DNA of 64,000 nt from Enterobacter sp. C2. Its GTDB lineage: Bacteria > Pseudomonadota > Gammaproteobacteria > Enterobacterales > Enterobacteriaceae. Where the stretch lies: positions 2,666,001 to 2,730,000 of the forward strand of contig NZ_CP082269.1 in the NCBI RefSeq assembly GCF_019880405.1, written 5' to 3'. Shown piece after piece: positions 1-13,919 of the stretch (positions are counted from its first letter, which is position 1; the number at the start of each line of letters is the position of its first letter). The notes under the pieces are model-generated. The model was not told the origin of the DNA and did no database searches. It worked only from the letters and a program-made list of their open reading frames with translations. A program made the position numbers and the translations under genes.

Positions 1-1
1 G

Positions 2-385
2 GTTTTTCTACCTCTTCCGCCGGGAATCAATTTTTTTGCGGCTAAACCTCATCCCACCATTATGTATAGCTACGCTTCCTGTGCCTTACCTCGGTTGCCG
101 GAAGAAGAGATGAATGCCTTCCTACAGCAGAAAAATGAGGCCATGATATTCAGCTCCAACGACTCGATTGCATGTGGGGATCGTAGCACCCTCAATCAAC
201 TTGCACGGCTGCTGAATATTGAGGCGTTGCACAAGCTCCAGCCTCGCCAGCAGATTGTGGGGCTCTATACGCCCGAAAAGACGGACTACGTGATTGGAGC
301 ACCTAATCAGCATCTGGATGCCTTCGTTGATATGACCAAGCCGCAGCTGATTACGCTTTGCCGTGCCTTCTTTGACTGTCCTTAA
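2..385 (+). CDS. 3' part of an unrecognised protein (truncated by window edge)
   Basis: The reading frame is open from the first complete codon at position 2 to a TAA at 383-385, so the gene most likely begins outside the window; an internal ATG at 62 has no convincing ribosome-binding site. About 127 residues are visible, soluble in character, with no membrane segment or motif I recognise. In E. coli the gene on this side of plaP is sbcB, but this sequence does not resemble the C-terminus of exonuclease I, so it is a different gene. It converges on plaP and the two share a bidirectional terminator. Function unknown. Confidence 0.6.
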   Translation, partial: VFLPLPPGINFFAAKPHPTIMYSYASCALPRLPEEEMNAFLQQKNEAMIFSSNDSIACGDRSTLNQLARLLNIEALHKLQPRQQIVGLYTPEKTDYVIGAPNQHLDAFVDMTKPQLITLCRAFFDCP

Positions 386-403
386 ATTCGCAGCCTGCGG
401 GCA

Positions 404-438
404 TAAAAAAAGCCAGCTTCTCAGCTGGCTTTTTTTTA
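404..438. terminator. bidirectional intrinsic terminator between the left-edge gene and plaP
   Basis: An 8-bp perfect stem AGCCAGCT / AGCTGGCT (411-418 and 423-430) with a TCTC loop is flanked by an A tract on the left and a T tract on the right, so it can terminate transcription from both converging genes. Confidence 0.85.
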
Positions 439-454
439 CTTACGGCTTAGCGCA

Positions 455-1813
455 TTACGCAACGTCTTCGTACTGCGGGACCGGGTTGCGGAAGCTTTTG
501 GTAACGCAGGCCAGATAAACCAGACCGATACCGCCCCAGATCAGACCCAGAATCATTGAGCTCTCTTCCAGGTTCAGCCACAGCGCACCTACGGTCAACG
601 CACCGCACAGCGGCAGGATCAGGAACTGGAAGTGATCTTTCAGCGTCTTGTTACGCTTCTCACGGATCCAGAACTGTGAAATCACCGACAGGTTAACGAA
701 GGTAAAGGCTACCAGCGCACCGAAGTTGATCAGCGCCGTCGCAGTCACCAGGTCAAAGTTAATCGCCAGCAGGGCAATCGCGCCCACCAGCAGCACGTTC
801 CAGGCCGGGGTGCGCCATTTCGGGTGCACGTAGCCAAAGAAGCGGCTCGGGAATACGCCGTCACGGCCCATCACGTACATCAGGCGAGAAACGCCTGCGT
901 GCGCTGCCATGCCAGAAGCCAGTACGGTAATGGTCGAGAAGACCAGCACGCCGAACTGGAAGGTTTTACCCGCCACATAGAGCATGATTTCCGGCTGAGA
1001 CGCGTCAGGATCTTTGAAGCGGCTGATATCCGGGAAATAGAGCTGCAGGAAGTAGGAGGCCACGATAAACACCAGGCCGCCAATCAACGCCGTCAGGAAG
1101 ATCGCTTTCGGGATCACGCGCTCGGCGTCTTTGGTCTCTTCCGACAGAGAAGAGATGCCGTCGAAGCCCAGAAACGAGAAGCACAGAATGGTCGCACCGG
1201 TGATCATCGGCACCACGTGCGCGCCTTCTGACCAGAACGGACGGGAGCTGGTCAGCGTACCCGCACCTTCACCGTGCGCCACGCCGTAAACAATCAGACC
1301 GACGATGGCTGCCACAATACCCATCTGCAGAATAACAATCAGGGTGTTGAAGTTAGCCACGGATTTAATGCTGCGCAGGTTCGAGATGGTCATAAAGGCC
1401 ACCAGCGCCACCACAAAGATCCACGACGGCACACTGGGCACCAGCGCTTCGAAGTAGATTTTAGCCAGCAGGATGTTGATCATCGGCATGAACAGGTAGT
1501 CCAGCAGCGACGACCAGCCCACCATAAAGCCCACGGCCGGGCTAATGGATTTTTGGGCATAGGTGTAGGCTGAGCCAGCGGACGGGAAACGACGCACCAG
1601 TTTACCGTAGCTCAGGGCAGTAAAGAGAATAGCCACCAGCGCAAACGCATACGCGGTCGCGACATGACCATCGGTCAGACCAGAGACAATGCCGAACGTA
1701 TCGAACAGCGTCATCGGCTGCATATAGGCAAGACCCATCATAACAACCGGAATCAACGTAAGCGATTTACGCAGTTCCACGCGAGAGGTTTTTGGAGTAA
1801 CGTTATGCGACAT
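455..1813 (-). CDS. plaP: Putrescine importer PlaP (APC family permease)
   Basis: 452 residues, the same length as E. coli PlaP (formerly YeeF), and recognisably near-identical along its length, including the N-terminal block around [17 protein letters not shown] and the C-terminal end [10 protein letters not shown]. It is a hydrophobic amino acid/polyamine/organocation permease of about 12 membrane helices. PlaP is a low-affinity putrescine:H+ symporter in the inner membrane, linked in E. coli to putrescine-dependent surface motility. The start is supported by a GGGGGC ribosome-binding site about 7 bases upstream. It is monocistronic, with its own terminator 17 bases beyond the stop. Confidence 0.95.
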   Translation of the reverse strand: MSHNVTPKTSRVELRKSLTLIPVVMMGLAYMQPMTLFDTFGIVSGLTDGHVATAYAFALVAILFTALSYGKLVRRFPSAGSAYTYAQKSISPAVGFMVGWSSLLDYLFMPMINILLAKIYFEALVPSVPSWIFVVALVAFMTISNLRSIKSVANFNTLIVILQMGIVAAIVGLIVYGVAHGEGAGTLTSSRPFWSEGAHVVPMITGATILCFSFLGFDGISSLSEETKDAERVIPKAIFLTALIGGLVFIVASYFLQLYFPDISRFKDPDASQPEIMLYVAGKTFQFGVLVFSTITVLASGMAAHAGVSRLMYVMGRDGVFPSRFFGYVHPKWRTPAWNVLLVGAIALLAINFDLVTATALINFGALVAFTFVNLSVISQFWIREKRNKTLKDHFQFLILPLCGALTVGALWLNLEESSMILGLIWGGIGLVYLACVTKSFRNPVPQYEDVA

Positions 1814-1962
1814 GGTCAGCCCCCATTACGGCGAATGCCGTCGCAATAGCAAAAAATTGCCCCATTTTGTTTCTTTCCTCAGCGACAACGACTGTCGGTT
1901 TTTAAATGTGTATCTATCCGGTACGAAGCCCGGCCTCTTGGATTTAAATGACGTATTGATGC

Positions 1963-1994
1963 AAAAAAATAACCGACGCGTTTAACGTCGGTTA
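1963..1994 (-). terminator. intrinsic terminator downstream of yeeY
   Basis: A 9-bp perfect stem (TAACCGACG at 1970-1978 with CGTCGGTTA at 1986-1994) is followed on the minus strand by seven consecutive T residues (the A run at 1963-1969). It lies about 80 bases past the yeeY stop and separates yeeY from plaP. Confidence 0.8.
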
Positions 1995-2045
1995 GTGTCA
2001 TTTTTTGCAGGCGACATATTTTGCCCCAAACTGAGGCGCGATGAC

Positions 2046-2075
2046 AAGATGGCATACACCCATCAGGCCATCTTT
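2046..2075 (+). terminator. terminator-like hairpin facing the yeeY 3' end
   Basis: AGATGGC and GCCATCT arms with a roughly 13-base loop are followed by six T residues only on the plus strand. No plus-strand gene precedes it, so it may end a short unannotated plus-strand transcript from the plaP upstream region, or simply protect yeeY from antisense reading. Weak evidence. Confidence 0.35.
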
Positions 2076-2076
2076 T

Positions 2077-3006
2077 TTAACTCACGCCTGATTCACGGCC
2101 ACTCACCGGGTTGTAAACGCCAGCGATCGCACTATTTGCTAAAATTTCCGTGCACCACCAGCCGCTTGCCAGCCCTGCGGTCTGCTCATTCCAGCCCATC
2201 CAGACCGGTTCGGTTGAGATGTGCGCCACCACCTGCTTCTCTACCAGCGCGCCGCTATTTAAGAAAAGCTGCGCCATATAGCGTGGCAGATAACCACAGC
2301 CAAGACCGCCAATCAGCAGATCCAGTTTAGCATTAAAATCAAAAACGGTGATCGCCTCCTGATCCTCCAGCAGCAGCTGGGAGCGTGAGCAGCCCGGCTG
2401 CGCCTCGCCAACGACAATAGCGCGATGGCGTTTGATTACCCTCCGGGGGAGCGGCTCTGCAGCCCCAGCCAACGGATGATGGGGCGCAACGGCAAAGACC
2501 TGTTCAAGGTTGCCAAGCCTGGCAAAGCCAAATCCGCTCAAAGAGGGTGGGTCGTGTAGGGCACCGACGATAATATCGGCCCGCCCCTGAATTAACGCCT
2601 CCCACGATCCCGACAGTACGCCATTAATAAACGCCAGCCGGGTTACGCTGTGCTGCAGATAGAAGGCATCAATAAGCGGTAAAAGCAGGGAGAAGGGAAA
2701 GGTGTCATCCACACCAATAGTAAGATGGCTCTCCCAGCCTTCGTTGAGCTTGATGGCCTGCTTCTCCAGCTCGCGCACCGTGTGCAGCACCTCCCTCCCC
2801 TTATCCAGCAGCATCTGGCCGGTGCGGGTAAATCTGGCCCGATGGCCGCTGCGGTCGAGAAGCTGAATATTAAGATCGCTCTCCAGCTTATGCACGGTGT
2901 AGCTCAGCGCAGAGGGCGTTTTGTAGAGCTTCGCCGAGGCCGCAGCAAAGCTGCCCTCTTTTTCGAGGGCATCAAGGATAACGAGAACATCCAGCAATGG
3001 TTTCAT
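2077..3006 (-). CDS. yeeY: LysR-family transcriptional regulator YeeY
   Basis: 309 residues. The N-terminus (about residues 1-60) is a classical LysR winged helix-turn-helix (LEKEGSFAAASAKLYKTPSA... followed by LDRSGHRARFTRTG), and the rest is a periplasmic-binding-protein-like effector domain. It is clearly the orthologue of E. coli YeeY, whose regulon and effector are not established in what I know. It lies 42 bases downstream of yeeZ on the same strand, so the two may be co-transcribed, and it is followed by a strong terminator. The C-terminal tail is shorter and more divergent than in E. coli. Confidence 0.9.
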   Translation of the reverse strand: MKPLLDVLVILDALEKEGSFAAASAKLYKTPSALSYTVHKLESDLNIQLLDRSGHRARFTRTGQMLLDKGREVLHTVRELEKQAIKLNEGWESHLTIGVDDTFPFSLLLPLIDAFYLQHSVTRLAFINGVLSGSWEALIQGRADIIVGALHDPPSLSGFGFARLGNLEQVFAVAPHHPLAGAAEPLPRRVIKRHRAIVVGEAQPGCSRSQLLLEDQEAITVFDFNAKLDLLIGGLGCGYLPRYMAQLFLNSGALVEKQVVAHISTEPVWMGWNEQTAGLASGWWCTEILANSAIAGVYNPVSGRESGVS

Positions 3007-3048
3007 GTTCGCCCCATAGGGTGTGCGACCAGTCCCCAGGCTGCTGCC

Positions 3049-3873
3049 CTACTCCATCGGCATGATCAGCGGATCGGGATACTGATATTCGAACCCTAAT
3101 TCATTGGTGATGCGGCTCCCGTCAACAAGCTTGCCCTTGCTGTCAGCGTCGCTCTCGGTAAACTGCGGCGGCGCCAGGCCCAGCTGGCGAGCCATCACCG
3201 GGTAAAATTCAGATCGCGCAGGGTGCTTAGGCGCGCAGAGGTTGTAGATATGCCCCCCCTTCGGCGACTGCAATAACAGCGTAATCGCGGCGATAACGTC
3301 TTCCAGGTGCACCAGATTAACGCCCTGGCTGCCGTTGGGAGCTGTTTTACCGGCGAAGAAGCGCCCCGGATGGCGACCCGGCCCGACCAGCCCGGCAAGC
3401 CGAAGGATATCCACCGACGTACCCGGCAGGTTGTGCAACCACTCCTCCAGCTCTTTCAAGGTGCGCCCGCTGTGAGTCACCGGCTGAAGCGGCATGCTCT
3501 CTTTGACGTTGCCCTCTGCATTACCGTATACCGACGTCGAGCTGGTAAAGATTATGCGCGGAATACGTCTCGCCAGCGCGCTGTCGACAATCTCCTGCAC
3601 CGCCTGCAGATAGAACGTGTCCCCGCTGCCGCTCCGTCGGGCGGGCAGCGTGACTACCAGCGCATCCACGTTCATCAGCGCTTCCAGGTCGTCAGCGTCA
3701 CATACCAGCTCCGGCTCCAGCTTCAGCGGATAGCTTTCAATACCGCACATGCGCGCCGCCTCGACGCCATCCTGGGTCGTTTTGCTGCCGGTAACCTGCC
3801 AGCCCTTTGACTGCAGCGAGAGCGCCAGCGGCATCCCCAGCCAGCCTAAACCGACAATCGCGACTTTTTTCAT
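3049..3873 (-). CDS. yeeZ: NAD(P)-binding epimerase/dehydratase-like protein YeeZ
   Basis: 274 residues, equal in length to E. coli YeeZ. The N-terminus carries a Rossmann dinucleotide-binding motif (VAIVGLGWLGMPLA), followed by extended-SDR features such as IFTSSTSVYG and NLVHLEDV. The physiological substrate is unknown; the family resembles nucleotide-sugar epimerases, but no catalytic assignment is justified. It reads away from the his operon. In E. coli K-12 the yefM-yoeB toxin-antitoxin pair sits between yeeZ and hisL; here only about 175 bases separate the two genes. Confidence 0.9.
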   Translation of the reverse strand: MKKVAIVGLGWLGMPLALSLQSKGWQVTGSKTTQDGVEAARMCGIESYPLKLEPELVCDADDLEALMNVDALVVTLPARRSGSGDTFYLQAVQEIVDSALARRIPRIIFTSSTSVYGNAEGNVKESMPLQPVTHSGRTLKELEEWLHNLPGTSVDILRLAGLVGPGRHPGRFFAGKTAPNGSQGVNLVHLEDVIAAITLLLQSPKGGHIYNLCAPKHPARSEFYPVMARQLGLAPPQFTESDADSKGKLVDGSRITNELGFEYQYPDPLIMPME

Positions 3874-3980
3874 CCTTAATTCTCCCGGCTTTCATACGTT
3901 AGGATTAAGGCTACGCCAGGCAAGGGCAACTGACAATTCAGAAGGCAAGATGAAATGATGTAATGATGTAAAAAAAGCCC

Positions 3981-4010
3981 TTGCTTTCAGCGGGCAAAGT
4001 GGTTTAGGTT
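3981..4010 (+). promoter_or_regulatory. his operon promoter
   Basis: TTGCTT (3981-3986) and TAGGTT (4005-4010), separated by 18 bases, match the -35 and -10 elements of the well-studied Salmonella/E. coli his promoter in sequence and spacing, and lie about 40 bases before the hisL start codon. Confidence 0.8.
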
Positions 4011-4048
4011 AATTAACAAGACATGAATAAGCATTCATTGGAAATTTT

Positions 4049-4099
4049 ATGACACGCGTTCAATTTAAACACCACCATCATCACCATCATCCTGACTAG
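4049..4099 (+). CDS. hisL: his operon leader peptide
   Basis: A 16-codon reading frame encoding MTRVQFKHHHHHHHPD, with seven consecutive histidine codons; it is the same peptide as in E. coli and Salmonella. Ribosome stalling at the His codons when charged His-tRNA is scarce favours the antiterminator and lets transcription continue into hisG. This is attenuation control. The gene is too short for ordinary gene callers. Confidence 0.97.
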   Translation: MTRVQFKHHHHHHHPD

Positions 4100-4162
4100 T
4101 CTTTCAGGCGATGTGTGCTGGAAGACGTTTGGATCTTCCAGTGGTGCATGAACGCATGAAAA

Positions 4163-4198
4163 AGCCCCCGGAAGATCCTCTTCCGGGGGCTTTTTTTT
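4163..4198 (+). terminator. his attenuator (rho-independent)
   Basis: A 13-bp GC-rich stem with a three-base loop (4163-4191) is followed by an uninterrupted T8 run. It lies between hisL and hisG and is the classical regulated terminator of the histidine operon. The leader between 4100 and 4162 supplies the alternative pairing partners. Confidence 0.93.
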
Positions 4199-4233
4199 GA
4201 ACCTAATTCAGGCAGGATAAGAGGATACGTAGA

Positions 4234-5133
4234 ATGTTAGATAACTCCCGTTTACGCATAGCTATGCAGAAATCTGGCCGTTTAAGCGATGATTCACGCG
4301 AACTACTGGCCCGCTGCGGCATCAAAATTAATCTGCACACGCAGCGTCTAATCGCGCTGGCAGAGAACATGCCCATCGATATTCTGCGCGTACGTGACGA
4401 CGACATTCCGGGGCTGGTTATGGACGGCGTGGTGGATCTCGGCATTATCGGCGAGAACGTGCTGGAAGAGGAGTTGCTGACCCGTCGCGCACAGGGCGAA
4501 GACCCGCGCTACTTTACTCTGCGCCGTCTCGATTTTGGCGGCTGCCGCCTGTCGCTGGCTACCGCCGTTGACGAGCCATGGGACGGCCCGGCAGCATTGA
4601 ACGGTAAACGTATCGCTACCTCCTATCCGCACCTGCTGAAGCGCTACCTCGATCAGAAAGGCGTCGCATTTAAATCCTGTCTGCTGAACGGCTCGGTCGA
4701 AGTGGCCCCGCGCGCAGGCCTGGCCGATGCTATCTGTGATCTGGTCTCGACCGGGGCGACGCTCGAAGCCAACGGCCTGCATGAGGTAGAGGTGATCTAT
4801 CGCTCGAAAGCCTGCCTGATCCAGCGCGACGGCGAGATGCCCGCGGCCAAGCAGCAGCTGATCGACAAGCTGCTGACCCGTATCCAGGGCGTTATCCAGG
4901 CCCGCGAATCAAAATACATCATGATGCATGCTCCGACCGAGCGTCTTGACGAGGTGATTGCCCTGCTGCCAGGCGCTGAACGTCCGACTATCCTGCCGCT
5001 GGCAGGCGATCAGCAGCGCGTGGCAATGCACATGGTCAGCAGCGAAACGCTGTTCTGGGAAACCATGGAGAAGCTGAAGGCGCTGGGGGCCAGCTCTATT
5101 CTGGTGCTGCCGATTGAGAAGATGATGGAGTAA
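4234..5133 (+). CDS. hisG: ATP phosphoribosyltransferase
   Basis: 299 residues, the same length as E. coli HisG and very similar throughout. It catalyses the first committed step of histidine synthesis, ATP + PRPP to phosphoribosyl-ATP, and is feedback-inhibited by histidine through its C-terminal ACT-like domain. The PRPP-binding segment [14 protein letters not shown] is intact and the long-form length indicates the HisZ-independent hexameric type. First structural gene of the operon, directly after the attenuator; its TAA stop overlaps the hisD region. Confidence 0.97.
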   Translation: MLDNSRLRIAMQKSGRLSDDSRELLARCGIKINLHTQRLIALAENMPIDILRVRDDDIPGLVMDGVVDLGIIGENVLEEELLTRRAQGEDPRYFTLRRLDFGGCRLSLATAVDEPWDGPAALNGKRIATSYPHLLKRYLDQKGVAFKSCLLNGSVEVAPRAGLADAICDLVSTGATLEANGLHEVEVIYRSKACLIQRDGEMPAAKQQLIDKLLTRIQGVIQARESKYIMMHAPTERLDEVIALLPGAERPTILPLAGDQQRVAMHMVSSETLFWETMEKLKALGASSILVLPIEKMME

Positions 5134-5138
5134 TGGCC

Positions 5139-10643
<5,505 letters not shown>

Positions 10644-10650
<7 letters not shown>

Positions 10651-11258
10651 CAGAGCAACAACGCAGCCTGCTGGACTGGACCAAAACCGATGGGCTGCTG
10701 CCTGCCGTGATCCAACACGCGGTGTCCGGCGAGGTGTTAATGCTGGGCTATATGAACCAGCAGGCGCTGGCGAAGACCGAAGAGAGCGGGCTGGTTACCT
10801 TCTACTCGCGCACCAAACAGCGCCTGTGGACCAAGGGTGAAACCTCCGGCAACGTGCTTAACGTAGTTAGTATTACGTCGGACTGTGACAACGACACGCT
10901 GCTGGTGCTGGTCAATCCCGTCGGGCCGACCTGCCATACCGGCACCACCAGCTGCTTTGGTGAAGAGAAGAGCCATCAGTGGCTGTTCCTCTACCAGCTG
11001 GAGCAGCTGCTGGCGGCGCGCAAAAGCGCCGATCCTGCCAGCTCCTACACGGCGAAGCTCTACGCCAGCGGCACCAAGCGCATTGCCCAGAAGGTCGGAG
11101 AGGAAGGCGTAGAGACTGCTCTCGCCGCAACCGTTAACGACCGTGAAGAGCTGACTAACGAAGCCTCCGATCTGATCTACCACCTGCTGGTACTGCTACA
11201 GGATCAGGATCTGGACATGACGGCCATCATTGAGAATTTGAGAGCGCGGCACAAGTAG
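10644..11258 (+). CDS. hisI: Bifunctional phosphoribosyl-AMP cyclohydrolase / phosphoribosyl-ATP pyrophosphatase
   Basis: 204 residues (E. coli HisIE has 203). The N-terminal cyclohydrolase domain (about 1-110) contains the metal-binding block around SDCDNDT and [12 protein letters not shown]; the C-terminal MazG-like pyrophosphohydrolase domain (about 115-204) has [13 protein letters not shown] and NEASDLIYH. Together they carry out steps 2 and 3 of the pathway. Last gene of the operon, followed directly by a terminator. Confidence 0.96.
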
Positions 11259-11270
11259 TACCGCAGAGAT

Positions 11271-11298
11271 AAAAAAACCGGGCAAGCCCGGTTTTTTT
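11271..11298. terminator. bidirectional terminator between hisI and wzzB
   Basis: CCGGG-CAAG-CCCGG (11278-11291) is flanked by A7 and T7 runs, so it serves both the his operon (plus) and wzzB (minus), whose stop codons lie on either side. Confidence 0.88.
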
Positions 11299-11299
11299 A

Positions 11300-12283
11300 T
11301 TACGCTTTCGGCTGGTAGTTTCGCAGCGAATTGCGGGTAAGCACGTAGCCCGAACCCAAAATAAGACCCAGCAGCACGGCCAGAATCAACGTCAGAGCGC
11401 GTTTCGGACTGTCTCGCCACACCGGCAGCGTTGGCTTCATAACGTAGCGGTAGCTGTGCATATTCGTCGGATCGGGTTTCAGACGCGCAATGTCCAGCAA
11501 GGTTTTACGCATCTGGTAGTAACTGTCAGGAAACACCAGCGGTCGCGATGATTCATTTTTGATCATCGACTCCAGCGCTTCGTCCCCAAGCAGGAAGAGC
11601 GTATCCTGGGTCACCTCTTGTGTTTGCTGAACCTGAGGCGTTTTGATATTAGCTTCCCGTGCGACGATAAGCGCCTGGGAGATCTGCTTCAGGCGCAGAT
11701 CTTTCTGCTCCTGAGCCACTTTTTCTTGCGTAGCCAGAGAGGAGACCAGATCGGTAGTGCGTGACTTAATATTAACGCCAAGGTCAAGATTAAGCTCCTG
11801 AGCAATTTGTTCATCCACCTGCTGAATGTACTGAGCCAGCGTACGCTGCGCGTTTTCAGCTGAGTCACCCTGGTAGGTCAACTTCAGTGGTAGTGCCTGC
11901 CCTTTAACCGCAAGGTCAATGGTGAGTTTTTCCGGATCTTCCTGATTCTCAAGGGTTTCAGATAGGGCAGAAAAAGCCGCATTGAAACGGCCAATAAAGC
12001 GCTGCTGAAGCTCTGTCGTATCGCTTGTAGAAGAACCGTTAAGAACGTTTATCGCTGTGGTGTAGCCGGTGATCTGTCCCGCATCCGGCATCGTAATCAC
12101 GGCTGTAGATGTCCATTTTTGCGGGGCGACAAAGATAAAAATCACAGCGGCTAAAACAAGCGCCACGGTAAACATCGCTATCGTCTTCCTACCACGCCAG
12201 AGCTGCAGTAAAAGATCAATCAGATCAAGCTGTTCTGGATTATTGCTTCCCTTAAGCACTGCATTATTGTCGTTGTGCGTCAT
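11300..12283 (-). CDS. wzzB: O-antigen chain-length determinant (polysaccharide co-polymerase)
   Basis: 327 residues, typical for Wzz. There is an N-terminal membrane helix (about residues 34-54), a long periplasmic coiled-coil-rich domain, and a C-terminal helix preceded by a proline-rich stretch (TLPVWRDSPKRALTLILAV). It sets the modal number of repeat units that Wzy polymerises before WaaL ligation to lipid A-core. Located at the his end of the O-antigen locus next to ugd, as in E. coli and Salmonella. The periplasmic domain is moderately divergent, as usual for this protein. Confidence 0.93.
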   Translation of the reverse strand: MTHNDNNAVLKGSNNPEQLDLIDLLLQLWRGRKTIAMFTVALVLAAVIFIFVAPQKWTSTAVITMPDAGQITGYTTAINVLNGSSTSDTTELQQRFIGRFNAAFSALSETLENQEDPEKLTIDLAVKGQALPLKLTYQGDSAENAQRTLAQYIQQVDEQIAQELNLDLGVNIKSRTTDLVSSLATQEKVAQEQKDLRLKQISQALIVAREANIKTPQVQQTQEVTQDTLFLLGDEALESMIKNESSRPLVFPDSYYQMRKTLLDIARLKPDPTNMHSYRYVMKPTLPVWRDSPKRALTLILAVLLGLILGSGYVLTRNSLRNYQPKA

Positions 12284-12462
12284 AGCAACCTTTATGATAA
12301 AAGCGCAAATAGTTTGTATATCACGCGTAGTGTACCCAATGCGTGCTTTTTTTCTATAGGATTCAGTTTAATTCAATTTGGGTCGTTGATAACACAAGTG
12401 TATGTAATTTTTTTAAGGTCAAAAAACGAGCTTACCATAATGCAAACCGGGTGATTTTTGTA

Positions 12463-12492
12463 CAAAAAAACAGCCTGATGGGCATCAGGCTG
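12463..12492 (-). terminator. terminator downstream of ugd
   Basis: A palindrome with CAGCCTGATG / CATCAGGCTG arms (12471-12492) is followed on the minus strand by a T7 run (A run at 12463-12469), about 30 bases beyond the ugd stop. It separates ugd from wzzB. Confidence 0.85.
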
Positions 12493-12523
12493 GATTGTTT
12501 CAGGCGATAACTCGTTGCAAATA

Positions 12524-13690
12524 TTAATCGTTACCAAACAGGTCGCGGGTGTAGACTTTTTCTGCCACCTCCTGCAACTCCGCAGCCATACGATTGGAGA
12601 TAATAACATCGGCTTCTTGTTTGAATGCATTGATATCACGCACGACGCGCGAATTATAAAACTGTTCTTCTTTCATGACAGGTTCATAAATGATCACTTC
12701 AACGCCTTTGGCTTTGATACGTTTCATTATTCCCTGTATGGAAGAGGCACGGAAATTGTCGGAGCCGCTTTTCATTATCAGACGATAAACCCCCACCACT
12801 TTCGGCTGGCGCGCTAATATTGCATCGGCAATAAAATCTTTACGGGTGCGGTTGGCCTCGACAATAGCCGAAACAATGTTGTTTGGTACGGATTTATAGT
12901 TAGCAACCAGCTGCTTGGTGTCCTTCGGCAAACAGTAACCGCCATAGCCAAAGGAAGGATTGTTATAATGGTTACCAATACGCGGGTCGAGGCAAACCCC
13001 TTCAATAATCTGTCGGGTATTTAAATTCAGACTTTCAGCGTAGCTATCCAGCTCATTAAAGTAAGCCACGCGCATCGCCAGATAGGTATTAGCAAACAGC
13101 TTAATGGCTTCGGCTTCGGTAGAGTCGGTAAACAGGACGGGGATGTCGGTTTTAATCGCGCCTTCTACCAGCAGAGCGGCAAAACGCTCAGCACGCGCCG
13201 AGCGCTCGCCGATGACGATCCGGGAAGGATGCAGGTTATCGTAGAGCGCCCGCCCTTCACGGAGGAACTCGGGAGAGAAGATAACGTTATCGATTCCCAG
13301 TGTCTCTTTGATTTTTTGCGTAAAGCCGACGGGAACCGTTGATTTGATGACCATCACCGCATTCGGATTAATTTCATTTACATCCTTGATGACGGCTTCA
13401 ACGCTGGTCGTGCAGAAGTAGTTAGTTTTTGGATCGTAATCCGTAGGCGTGGCAATAATGACATAATCTGCATCGCGATAGGCATCGTACTTATCGGTAG
13501 TAGCGCGAAAATTGAGAGGTTTGGTTTTAAGATATTCCTCAATTTCTTTATCAGCAATCGGCGACTTCTCTTGGTTCAGCAGGTCCACTTTTTCTTGCAC
13601 GATATCCAGCGCAACAACTTCATGATTCTGGGCAATTAATATGCCGTTGGAGAGGCCTACATAACCTGTACCGGAGATGGTAATTTTCAT
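12524..13690 (-). CDS. ugd: UDP-glucose 6-dehydrogenase
   Basis: 388 residues, the E. coli Ugd length. The N-terminal Rossmann motif is [12 protein letters not shown] and the catalytic cysteine lies in [12 protein letters not shown]. It oxidises UDP-glucose to UDP-glucuronate with 2 NAD+, supplying glucuronic acid for colanic acid and the precursor of aminoarabinose for lipid A modification. In E. coli it is controlled by RcsB and PmrA; I did not identify those sites here. Own terminator downstream; 180 bases separate it from the gnd terminator. Confidence 0.96.
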   Translation of the reverse strand: MKITISGTGYVGLSNGILIAQNHEVVALDIVQEKVDLLNQEKSPIADKEIEEYLKTKPLNFRATTDKYDAYRDADYVIIATPTDYDPKTNYFCTTSVEAVIKDVNEINPNAVMVIKSTVPVGFTQKIKETLGIDNVIFSPEFLREGRALYDNLHPSRIVIGERSARAERFAALLVEGAIKTDIPVLFTDSTEAEAIKLFANTYLAMRVAYFNELDSYAESLNLNTRQIIEGVCLDPRIGNHYNNPSFGYGGYCLPKDTKQLVANYKSVPNNIVSAIVEANRTRKDFIADAILARQPKVVGVYRLIMKSGSDNFRASSIQGIMKRIKAKGVEVIIYEPVMKEEQFYNSRVVRDINAFKQEADVIISNRMAAELQEVAEKVYTRDLFGND

Positions 13691-13871
13691 ACGTTTGACT
13701 TTTTCTCGTTAAAGAACGTAGTGCCTGAAAACGACACAGCCAGTGAGTGGAACGGCTTTAACGATAACGACACTCAGATTACAGTGTCAATACACTCTCT
13801 TCATATTCAGATAAGCTTCATAATCAGTAGTAGATACATACCTTTTTTAACAAATTACAATCAGACAAAAT

Positions 13872-13896
13872 AAAAAAAGCCCGGCAAAACCGGGCT
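13872..13896 (-). terminator. terminator downstream of gnd
   Basis: AGCCCGG / CCGGGCT (13878-13896) with a five-base loop is followed on the minus strand by a T6 run. It lies 23 bases beyond the gnd stop codon. Confidence 0.85.
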
Positions 13897-13919
13897 TAAT
13901 AAATAATTAATAAATCAGA

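Noticed and set aside
4070-4090. Run of histidine codons resembling an affinity tag
   Set aside because: It is the natural hisL leader peptide, needed for attenuation.
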